Source: Asterias amurensis
Taxonomy: Eukaryota > Echinodermata > Asteroidea > Forcipulatida > Asteriidae
Length of the DNA stretch: 64,000 nucleotides
Assembly (NCBI RefSeq): GCF_032118995.1
Contig: NC_092666.1
Location: 6,894,501 to 6,958,500 of the forward strand
Direction: 5' to 3'
The position numbers were made by a program, and so were the translations under genes. Shown piece after piece: positions 1 through 9,243 of the stretch (position 1 is its first letter; each line of letters starts with the position of its first letter). Under the pieces are notes generated by a model. That model was not told the DNA's origin. It worked only from the letters and a program-made list of their open reading frames with translations, and did no database searches.

Positions 1-928
1 TTGTAATCTACAAACAAGTACAGTACCATCAGCTATTGTTGTAATCCGAATGAATTATATGAATTGTATGGATTCGTTTGAAAACAATACCTTCTTTAAA
101 AACTCTGGCAAGCGTATTGGGCAGTCTTCCCTGGTACCAGTCTTTCCAAGCACAGTTTAATAAAAAAGGCAAGGACCTGGAGATACAGATAAGAAGACGG
201 ATGATAAATTAGCAACACCCCCTGAATACAAAACATTACAAGACATGTTGAAATAAAAATGAATAACGAAATAAATCACAGCAGGACTGGGCACCTATCA
301 ATGTGGTGGGTGTTGGTACTTAACAAGAAAAATATGAGAGCAGAAAACTAAGTAAGTGAAATCCTTGTAAAGAGAAGTTCATATGCTCACTATTGGTAAT
401 GACTCAAAAAAGTTATTAGCATAACACCTTACTTGGTGACGAGTAATGGGGAGAGTTCGATAATAAAGAACATTGTGAAAACATTGTGAGAAACAGCTCC
501 CTCTGAAGTGACATAGTTTTCGAGTAAAAAGTAGTTTTCCATGAATCTGATTTCAAGACCTCAGATTATTTGCTAACACGTGACGGACAATCCTGCAATC
601 AAATGGCAAGAATCTGCTTGGGTGTTATATAATATAAAACATTGCGAGAAACAGCTCCCTTTGAAGTGACGTAGTTTACGAGAAAGAAGTAATTTCCACG
701 AATTTGATTTCAAGACCTCAGATTTATAATTTGAGGTCTCGAAATCAAGCATCTGAAAGCACACAACTTCGTGTGACAAGGGTGTTTTTTATTTCATTCA
801 TATCTTGCAACTTCGACGACCAATTGAGCTCTAGTTTTCACATGTCTGTTATTTTATGCATATGTTTACATACACCAAGTGCGAAGACTGTTCCTTGACA
901 ATTACCAATAGCGTCCACTGTCTTTAAA
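1..928. repeat. Segmental duplication, copy A, left part
   Basis: This stretch matches 41937-42864 nearly base for base; the constant offset is 41936. Homology ends in the decayed right end of a TTAA-type MITE (about 380-928), after which the two copies become unrelated. The match probably continues left of the window, because position 1 falls inside a 37-base tandem duplication that is seen complete at about 41910-41980. It holds no gene that I can support. Confidence 0.9.
380..928. mobile_element. MITE of the GGCAGTGGACAC family, internally duplicated
   Basis: The body matches the MITE family described at 36760-37148: TTGGTAAT near the left end, CGGCTCCCTCTGAAG-like core, the dyad around GAGACCTC/GAGGTCTC, and a right end ending CCACTGTCTTTAA. 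The core appears twice (about 480-570 and 640-740), separated by some 60 unrelated bases, so this copy carries an internal partial duplication. The same structure is present in copy B (42317-42862). Confidence 0.75.
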
Positions 929-983
929 GCAGATAATATTCCTGCTTGATGCCCTAACACTCATAACAAGTAATTAGTCGTAC

Positions 984-1112
984 CTGAACTGTTTTTCGCA
1001 TTCCCATGCCATCTCCCAATATAGCACCCTCGCCCATCTTATAATGCTGGCACAAGAGCTTCACTCCCTCCCTTTGGTCATCTCTCAAATATCGGTTGAT
1101 AGTTACAGGAAC
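984..1112 (-). CDS. Exon of an ERCC6L2-like SNF2-family ATPase, changed motif I
   Basis: On the minus strand a 129-nt stretch is flanked by a plausible acceptor (CCCAGTAG) and donor (GTACGA), and both boundaries fall between codons. It encodes 43 residues: [18 protein letters not shown], then [16 protein letters not shown], then GMGMRKTVQ. From memory of the family this lines up with the start of the helicase domain of ERCC6L2, a SNF2/Rad54-type DNA-translocase protein of DNA repair (human [13 protein letters not shown], then LGDDMGLGKTVQ). The Walker A loop differs: GLGKT is GMRKT here, replacing a glycine needed for nucleotide binding, and DD is DG. No neighbouring helicase exon is seen, and the upstream side is occupied by a SINE and a Gypsy fossil. 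It could be a decaying exon, a pseudogene fragment or a divergent paralogue. Confidence 0.6.
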
Positions 1113-1344
1113 CTACTGGGTGATCACAAAGAAAACAAAGATAGGATGAGTTGCTTAGTGTTCTTCAATTACAAGTCATAAATGATTTGTGAGTTTTGTC
1201 TAAAATTGCGTCTGGTTACAAGAATGCCACTTGAAATAAATAAGATGTACATGTAAGATGGAAAAAACCATCATAGCACATGAAAACAGTTATCATTACT
1301 AATAATTACAACAATCAAGCCTTGTCAGTCAACACATTAATTGT

Positions 1345-1655
1345 GTCGCCAGACACACATGGCCTGAAGGCCACTTCAAGTTATTGCCTTCAATCAACTG
1401 TTTTTCTACAGGATTACCCCCTATACTGTACAGTCCATACAGATTCAGACTTGGGTATAATCTATCTGAAGCCTGGCTGGAAGAGCAGAAAGCACTACCT
1501 CCCCAACTTTTATGAAGCAATATGGTTACGTGTCTTGCTTAAGAACACAAGTGTAACGACCAGGACTCACATCTGCGTACACTCTACTGATCTAACGCCA
1601 GAGCTTGAATCTGCCGCTCTTAACTGCTAGACCATTACTCGTTACTGTTGTGTTT
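1345..1655 (-). mobile_element. tRNA-derived SINE, diverged, minus strand
   Basis: Read on the minus strand from about 1655, the sequence begins GCAGTTAAGAGCGGCAGATT, then CAAGCTCTG. After a degenerate box B (GTGAGTCCTGGTCGTTACAC) it continues CTTGTGTTCTTAAGCAAGAC and ATTGCTTC. The same order of blocks is found in the better preserved SINE at 39171-39519. The head is a class-II (Ser/Leu-like) tRNA relic, so this is a pol III retroposon and not a tRNA gene. The inner body towards 1345 shares little with the other copy. An open frame across it on the plus strand has no coding signal. Confidence 0.6.
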
Positions 1656-1749
1656 ACGAGCGACTAACAGCTCTAGTCTAATTACCATTAGGTCAAAGGT
1701 GATGTGTGCATGTGCCGACAGGATTGTGATTTGTAGTTTAGATACGAAT

Positions 1750-4700
1750 AAACCGAAGATTCAACATTGGCGACAAGGATAATCCGGAAAAATCATGGAG
1801 AAAACATTAATCCCCATATTTGACTGTTTTTCGGAGCCAGCAACCCTTGGACCACGATGGGAAAGGTGGCTAATGTCGTTCGAGCTGTATGCAGACGGCA
1901 AAGGCCATATTATTGGGTCCACCACGGCACCGAAGGTAAAGCAACGACGACGTGCACTAATGCTCCATCTTACCGGACCGGACGTACAGGACATTTTCTT
2001 GACATTACCGGACACGGGCGTAACTACTGATATTGAAGCTGCCAAAACCGCACTGAACAAATACTTCGTGTCGCAGAAAAATGCAGCATTTGCACGGCAG
2101 ACTTTTCACTAAGTCGTCCAGAAGGAAGGGGAAACGGTATAACAATTTGTAACCAGACTTCGGAGAGCGGATAGTTTATAGAGACTGTGATTTTGGAGGT
2201 GAAAAAGACAACCAGATAAGAGATGCTGTGCTGAGTAAGTGCAAATCTGATTACGTTAGACGCAAGCTATTGGAAGCAGGGGATGAACTAACTTTAGCAA
2301 AGGCAATGAAAGTAGCTGATAAATGTGAAAAGGTAGAAAGTCAGATGGCTGCACTGTCTGTCAAGAGCAAAACCTCTCTGTCTGACACTACTGTCAACAT
2401 GGTGTCTGACAGGAAACCAAAGCTTCATGACAAATCAAGCAAGCCTAAGAAATGGACCCAACAATCCAAATATCAGAGACAGGAAAACCAATCAGTGAAA
2501 TCCGCAACCACTACCATGACTACCAAAGGTGCTTGTTACAGGTGTGGTCGAACTGGGCATTTTGGTCGAGACCCCAAGTGCCCCGCAAGAGGCCAGACAT
2601 GCCAAAAATGTTCTGGAAGAGATCATTTTGCCAAAGTCTGGAAGACCAAGTCCAAGCCAACAGTCAACTAAATCGGTGAGCAACATCTTGATTCAGAACC
2701 ATCGCATGACTATGCATTTCTCATTCATGAGAATACTTACTCGAATAAGATGAAGGTAACTGTTGGTGGAATTGACCTTCACATGTTGATTGATTCTGGG
2801 GCCACGAGCAACATTATTGATGAACATATATGGGAATCACTGAAAAATGCCAAAATTAAGTGTGAATCTCGTGTCGCCCCACCAAACAGGAAATTGTGGG
2901 CATACGGTGCTGACCAAGCCCTATCGTTGAAAGGTCTCCTCAGCTGTGAAGCGAGTATATCAAGGAAATCTGTACTAGCTGAATTCATTGTCATGAAAGG
3001 CAAAGTTACTGCAATGGAGTTGGGTGTACTCAAAATTGGAGTGGATGCAGCTAACGGTCCTCCACACACCCCAGCGGTAGCCAGTATTGATGAGCGCACA
3101 AAGAACGGCTCGACCCAGTTCCATAAGCAATTTCCAGATGTGTTCAAAGGTGTGGGTAAGCTCAAAACTGAACAAGTGAAGCTTCACATTGACCCCTCTG
3201 TAAAGCCAGTAGCACAACCACTAAGACGCACTCCATTCAATATACGCAGTAGAGTGGAGGAAAAGATTCATGAATTGGAGGATCTGGATATCATTGAGCG
3301 TGTGGATGGTCCAACCCCTTGGGTCAATCCAGTAGTCACCGTGCCAAAACCGAATGGTGACATACGACTCTGCCTCGACATGAGACGCGCTAATGACGCG
3401 ATAATACGCGGTCGTCATCCAATACCGACAGTAGATGAACTGTTGCAGACAATGAATGGATCAAAGTTCTTCAGCAAGCTCGACCTCAAATGGGGCTATC
3501 ACCAGTTGGAACTTGATAACGAGTCGCGAGGGATCACAACCTTTGTTACTCATTGCGGTCTCTACCAATACAAACGCCTACTCTTTGGAGTTAGCTCTGC
3601 CAGTGAGCAATACCAATACATGATCGCAAAGACACTAGCGGGACTTGAAGGTGTGGAAAACATCTCAGATGACATCATCGTTCATGCGTCTGACAAGGAG
3701 ACATACAATAACAGAGTATTCGCAGTGTTACGCAGATTAGAGGAGGTAGGTCTTACCTTGAACCAAGAGAAGTGCCAGTTTAACATGAGTCGGTTGGTAT
3801 TCATAGGAATCCTACTATCAGAGAAAGGCATTGGTCCTACACAAGAGCGCATAAGAGCTGTAGCAGAAGCGTAACGTCTCAGAGATTCGAAGCTTTCTGG
3901 CCTCGTTGGGTTTAGTGGCAGATTCATACCTAACTTTGCTACAGTATCAGATCCACTTCGAAAGCTAACCAGGAAAGGAATTCCATTTCAATTTGGATCT
4001 CACGAGCGAACAGCCCTTCAATTCGCTAAAGGAAAGCCTCGCAAACGCAACCACGCTCGCGTACTATGACAAGAACGCACCGACAAAAGTGATAGCTGAT
4101 GCGAGTCCAGTAGGACTGGGTGCTGTTTTAGTCCAGGAACAACACGACGGTTTAGTTCCGATCTGCTATGCCAGTCGCAGTCTGACAGATTGCGAGAGGA
4201 GATATTCGCAAAAAGAGAAAGAAGCCCAATCACTCGTCTGGGCTTGTGAAAGGTTTCACGCATTCATCGATGGTCGCAGTTTTGAACTACTGACTGATCA
4301 CAAACCATTGGAGGCGATATATGGACCCCGATCTAAACCATATGCACGGGTTGTATACATCCCTGGAGGCGATAACATTGCCGACGCTTTGTCCCGGCTT
4401 TCGCAGGAAAAGATTCAATTCAAGCATGACCACGGGGCAGAGGACTATGTGCGTTTTGTAGCCATCTCTGCCACACCCAGTGCTATGACAACGAAACAAG
4501 TTGAAAGCGCATCCGCAGAGGATAAAGAGCTAGCAGAGTTAAGAGAAGCAATTCGAACCGGCCACTTTGAAAACTGTAAGGCGTATGCGCCGATTGCAGG
4601 AGAGCTATGTGTCATCGGACAGCTGATATTACGTGGAACGCGTATCGTCTTACCACAGAAACTCAGACAACAAGCCTTAGCTCTTGCGCACGAGGGTCAC

Positions 4701-5900
4701 CTTGGTATTGTGGGAACGAAGCAAAACCTTCGCACAAAAGTATGGTGGCCAGGAATGGAAAAAGGTGCCGCAAAGTTCTGCAGATCGGGCCATGGATGTC
4801 AAATTGTAGCACGGCCTGACCCCCCGAGCCACTGAGACAACCACACTCCCTGACGGTCCTTGGCAGGACTTAGCAACTGATTTACTTGGACCATTTCCAT
4901 CAGGACATTCCGTTCTAGTAGTTATTGAACTACAGCCGATACTATGAGTACCAGATACTGAGTTCCACTACCGCAGACAAAGTCATTGATTCCCTAGAGG
5001 AAATCTTCAGCCGTCATGAACTTCCAGTGACACTGAAATGCGACAATGGTCCACAGTTCCGTTCTCATGAGTTTCGCGAGTTCTGTGAGGAGAACGGTAT
5101 AGACCATGTCAAGGTCACAGCTAAGTGGGCTCAAGCGAATCACGAAGTGGAACGCCAAAATGACTCAATCATGAAAAGAATCCGTATCGCACAGGCCGAA
5201 GGTCAAAACTGGCGAAAGGAACTACGAAAATATGTCACAAAGTATCGCGCTACTGAACACCCTGCCACAAGGAAAATTCCAGCTGAGTTGTTGTTCAATC
5301 GAAAAATGCGCGGAAAACTACCAGTGTTTCAGGCCGAGAATCATTCTGACTTGGAAGTCCGCGATTGCGATGCCGAAAACAAAGGAAAAGCCAAGCTTTA
5401 CACGGACGCTCGTCGGAATGCAAGATACTCTGAGGTGGAAGTCGATGATGAAGTCCTTGTGAGACAAGAGAAAACAAACAAGTTTTCTACCCCGTTCAAC
5501 CCTGAACCCTTCACAATTGTGGGCAAAACTGGCAATAGTGTCATAGTTGCCTCCCTGAAAGGTGCTCAATATTCGCGAAACACTAGCCATGTGAAGAAGT
5601 TTATGCAAACTGCACGTGACGCGGATATGCCACTGTCTGACCCTGCCATTCAACCATCCAAAATGGATCACGGAAGAGCTGTCCCTGAACAGATTTAAGT
5701 TTCCCCGACTCAGAGTTTGGCAGATACCAATTCATTAGCGACCCCCCACCTGTCGTGGACCAACAATCTTCCCCACCATTGCCAGACCCAAAAGACAGTG
5801 TGGCATGCATCCGAAATACAAAGACTTTGTTCCAAACTGAATGAACTGGACAGAACTTTGAACTTGAAGATGAGAATACATTGAAAACATTGAAAGCATT
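1750..5900 (+). mobile_element. Broken Ty3/Gypsy (Metaviridae) element, Mag/SURL-like
   Basis: A fossil LTR-type retroelement. In order it shows a gag region with a CCHC zinc knuckle (CYRCGRTGHFGRDPKC), then pol with an aspartic protease (LIDSGATS), reverse transcriptase, RNase H, an integrase zinc-binding region and an integrase catalytic core with its C-terminal part. A TTGGCGACAAGG block just before gag resembles the primer-binding region of Mag/SURL elements known from sea urchins. I could not find a matching pair of LTRs. The coding region is interrupted about four or five times, so the copy is dead. It lies only in copy A of the duplicated block. Its age is uncertain without LTRs; the fair preservation of domains suggests a moderately old copy. 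Confidence 0.9.
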
Positions 5901-5971
5901 GTTCTTTGTTTATTAAAGTTTGTTTAAAAGTTGAAGTTTTTCATTGTATTAAAAAGCAGTTGGTCTTTATT

Positions 5972-7562
5972 CATCAAATGAAAACTTATTGCAATATTGG
6001 TGAAATTATCCACCATCTTGAAAAATAACCACATGGATGCTAATCATGGCCACCCGTTCATACGCAGGAAATTCCCTTCAAAGATTTATACCCTTCAAAA
6101 ATGGACCATAACACTTCAAACTTAATGGATTGTGGGGTGATGTTCCAAGGTTATTTATTGTCTAAATTACTTTCAGGATAATTTCTATTCAATCACGATG
6201 CATCAAAAGGGATACATCATTGTAAAGGTGCTGTTTAATAACATGGATTTCTCAAATAATTAGATTTTAATCTATAGATTTTAAAAGGGGTTGTCCCACT
6301 AGATTGAATGGCACCAACACGCATAAACATAAAACTGACTGTTTATTGTGTTGATCCTAATTCATCATTTGACGTTTGTGACTTTTGTTTTAAGGAAATA
6401 TATACCGTAAGAACCGTTTGCTTTTTAACATTTTATAATCACTGCGTACTATTTTGAAAATACCATTGTAAGATATCTATTTAAAATGCGTACATTTTAA
6501 GTGCATAAAACTTCTATCCTTTTGTTGATAATGAGTTAAATTAAGTATATATACTGTAATTAAAAACACCCCGACCGATTTAAACTTTGTAATGAACTGA
6601 GTTTTTTGGGGGGTTGATGCAACACAATTACATTCGAGTGCCTTCAAGTTTAAGTTGACCATTAATAGTGAAAGATACGAGAATCGGATCCGTCTCATTG
6701 TTCCAAACTCTAATAAAACAAGGTACCCTGTTTGTTCGAAAACTTTTCTTGTTGATATGTTGAAACTGATTCTCTAGGATCTCAAATAATTAAATAAGCT
6801 TTTATTGACGCAGAAGAACAACATAGACAATAAAGACAATTGCAATTTTGTCCACAGACTGAAATAAAAGCGTTGAAACCCATCCTGTTAAAAAGTTACA
6901 AATTGAAATGCACAGAGAGCTTAAGATATGACCAATTTGTCTGTAGTAAATACTCAAGGTCATTGAAGCCCAGTGTGAAACCGCAAACTGGCCCTCGGGA
7001 GACCCCCTGCTTGTTTTCCAGTAGATAGCAATCTAAACACTCTGCGGTTTGTAAACAAATGATCTCTGGTGAAGGCCAGTCACTGCGAGCTCGTCCTATA
7101 GCCCGTCCGATAAAGTAATCACTACAAGGGAATTGAACATGGGACAGAAACCTGGTCCTGGACGGGCGCCCGTCTGTTGGCTGTCCAGGATGAGTTTTGA
7201 CAAGGTCCCTTAGCCCCCAGGATTAATGCCCATGGCGAGACACAGGGTTGGTCTTACACAGTGCAATACTTTGGCTTCATGATCAAGGTGGTCAAAAAGA
7301 TTGGGGGGGGGGGACATTTGATATTGTGCCCCTCTCCCCTTGTCACACCCCACCCCCACCTATTTGATGCCCACCACCATTAGTAGAATTTGAAACTTTG
7401 TATGGTGGAATTATAACTATAAGAACATTTTGTGATAACACCGTGTGAGTCTCTTTTTGAATAGTGTTGGTTAGGAAAAGAACTATTGGTTAAAGACTCA
7501 TGTTTCTATTAATATACGCTGATCATCTACAGGAGAAAAATCATTAGAAAGACTGTACTTAC
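5972..7562. other. No gene seen (copy A, start of right part)
   Basis: Intron-like sequence. The part around 7020-7330 (with CTGTCCAGGATGAGTTTTGA) has a diverged inverted relative at 53500-53720. A G-run of variable length lies at about 7302. No splice-bounded frame or RNA gene was recognised. The same applies to 53889-55477 in copy B. Confidence 0.6.
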
Positions 7563-7620
7563 GGTTTGTCTAGACGCTACTGCTCGCCGAATGTACTTCT
7601 GTAGGGCTTCTCTACGCAAC
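7563..7620 (-). CDS. Internal exon of a minus-strand host gene (copy A)
   Basis: A 58-nt exon with strong splice signals: acceptor CTATTGTAG and donor GTAAGT. It gives one base to the split codon from the exon before it and then encodes LRREALQKYIRRAVASRQT. In copy B (55478-55535) there are two base differences in the exon, and both are silent (Ala GCG/GCA and Thr ACC/ACA), which favours coding. Upstream partner: 8551-8601. The residues are charged and probably helical. I do not recognise the protein. In copy A the exon that follows in copy B (51570-51646) is missing, because the middle is replaced. Confidence 0.55.
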
Positions 7621-7849
7621 CTACAATAGACAACAAATATCGGACAAATTTACATCAGCTGCTGTTAAACGAAGAAATTCAGTCTGAATGATCTACATGT
7701 GTAGTTGCATGTTTTGTGTGCATTTGATCACTAGCACTAGGCATAGTTAATTTTTTACAGTATTACATTTAACAATCACCAGTTTCTTAAAAGCTCAGAA
7801 ATGCCTAGTTCATTTTGATGGGCCATAATAAATAATTTGCAGATATTAA

Positions 7850-7905
7850 TTACCTATTTGTCTTTTTAAAGACAAATTTGTCTTTTTAAAGACAAATAAA
7901 GCACT
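7850..7905. repeat. Two tandem copies of a short palindrome
   Basis: TTTGTCTTTTTAAAGACAAA occurs twice head to tail; each copy is its own reverse complement. It is also present in copy B at about 55785-55815. It could extrude as twin hairpins; no function is evident. Confidence 0.7.
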
Positions 7906-8039
7906 TGTGTTTTAATCCAACGAAGTCTTTTGGGGAAAAAAGTACCTACATGTGAGGTGAAACTAAACATGGATTGGAAATCACTAACAAGGCAATACTT
8001 TTTTTAGAAACCTCTTTCATCAGTGAAAAGGGTACAAAA

Positions 8040-8420
8040 GAATTTAGGCTTTGCATGGTGAGGTTATCAATTGTATTTGGTTTGCGGTAACAAACACCAT
8101 GTGTGTTTCTACTTGCCAGGTAGAGTTTGTTCTTTAGAGAACTGTCTTGCTTTATTTTACTACCGCAAAGAGTAGAATATCAGATTTTGGGGAAACTTGT
8201 TCTGAAAAGAACTGTCCTGCTTTGTAAATATACCCTGGCGCAGGTATAGAAAATTGGCTGGGAAAACTACTTTAGCTTTATAGGATCATAATTAACTGCA
8301 CTACCCCGGAGTCAGTCTCTTGACGATGACTAGAGCAAGCTAGTCAAAATGTTGAGACCAATTCAAGAACTGAATAGTGATTTGGTTCCCTATTGGGCAA
8401 TCCATATAGGCTTCTGCTTG
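8040..8420 (+). mobile_element. Fragment resembling the terminal region of a Penelope-like element
   Basis: Two diverged blocks (TTGTTCTTTAGAGAACTGTC at about 8128 and a like block near 8199) precede a conserved stretch with a hammerhead-like fold at 8314-8358, then AATTCAAGAACTGA. From memory, such blocks occur in the terminal repeats of Penelope-like retroelements, which carry hammerhead motifs. No reverse transcriptase is present. The copy B equivalent is about 55980-56345. Confidence 0.4.
8314..8358 (+). ncRNA. Degenerate hammerhead-ribozyme-like motif
   Basis: AGTCTC pairs with GAGAC at the outer ends. Inside lies TTGACGA, then a perfect stem GACTAG / CTAGTC around AGCAAG, then AAAA. 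This resembles the hammerhead plan CUGANGA, stem II, GAAA. Two core positions differ (C3 reads as T, G12 as A), so self-cleavage is doubtful. Copy B (56232-56275) keeps the fold, with a G:U-type change in the stem. Confidence 0.4.
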
Positions 8421-8550
8421 CTTTTTGTTGATATGTCTCTAATTATTTTACTAATAATGCAAAAGTTATACATTTCTACTTATTGTTGCTGTGTGTTTTG
8501 AAGTTTTTAAAGCCTGGGTGAATAAATAAATAAACAAATAAATAAACTAC

Positions 8551-8601
8551 TTGTCCTCTGCATTGTTCTCACTAAGCCTCTTCCTTGATTCAACCTCTTC
8601 C
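8551..8601 (-). CDS. Internal exon of a minus-strand host gene (copy A)
   Basis: A 51-nt exon after the acceptor CTGTTTGCAG, ending before GTAGTT. The frame is G, then EEVESRKRLSENNAED, then AA. The leading G completes a codon begun by exon 39559-39710 (AG+G = Arg), and the trailing AA completes with the first G of exon 7563-7620 (AAG = Lys). This gives a continuous reading frame across three exons. The sequence is identical in copy B (56468-56518). The donor is weak, and if it is not used the frame stops one codon later, so a short terminal exon is the alternative. The product is highly charged and probably coiled-coil. Confidence 0.5.
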
Positions 8602-8869
8602 CTGCAAACAGCCAATCAAAACAAACAAAGCTCGGTAAATAACACCAAACTCACAAATCTCAACTCATGTTAATCCGGCATGGTTAGGCCTGTCGTCTTC
8701 TTGATACTCCAAGGGTTTATGAAGATGCACCAAAAATTCAATCCATACTCAGTGATACTGCCTCTTGAAATACATAATTCTAAAAACACCCCCTTTCTGG
8801 AGCTCCAGCCCTGGCCCCACGCGTCGACCTGGTATTCTTTTAAAACGTAAGAGCCCATAATTTAATAAC

Positions 8870-9243
8870 AACAAGTATGCTAGTAGCTGGGTTAAACAAC
8901 AAAGGAACCGCAGTTGAAATGACCAGATAGAGAAAGGACCAATAACACTATAATTAATACCAGTATCAGCCACCAGACTTGAGATTTGCTGAATTGGGCC
9001 CGCCAGACACCCCCCCCCCCCTCTCCTGGGTTAAACATCTGAGGAAAACCAAGTTGAAATGACCAATGATGACACTATTCCCAATACCAGTATCAGCCAC
9101 CAGACAAAGGTTTTGCTGCATTAGGCCTGCCAGACCCCCCCCCACGTTAAATATCAGACCCCCTTGTAAACCAAGTTGAAATGACAAATGATGACACTAT
9201 TCCCAATACCAGTATCAGCCGCCCGACAAAACATTTGCTGCAT
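8870..9243. repeat. Poly-C satellite, left remnant (copy A)
   Basis: About two and a half units of a roughly 135-bp tandem repeat. The core order is GTTGAAATGACCAAT, ACACTATTCCC, CAGTATCAGCC, CCAGACAAA, TTTGCTGCATT, GGCCCGCCAGACA and a C-run of 8-13, then AACATC and GAGGAACC. A LINE interrupts the array at 9244; it resumes at about 11840. The long open frames on the minus strand only reflect the repeat. Confidence 0.85.

Noticed and set aside
1280-1630. 116-codon plus-strand frame
   Set aside because: It covers the reverse complement of a tRNA-derived SINE; no codon bias or splice support.
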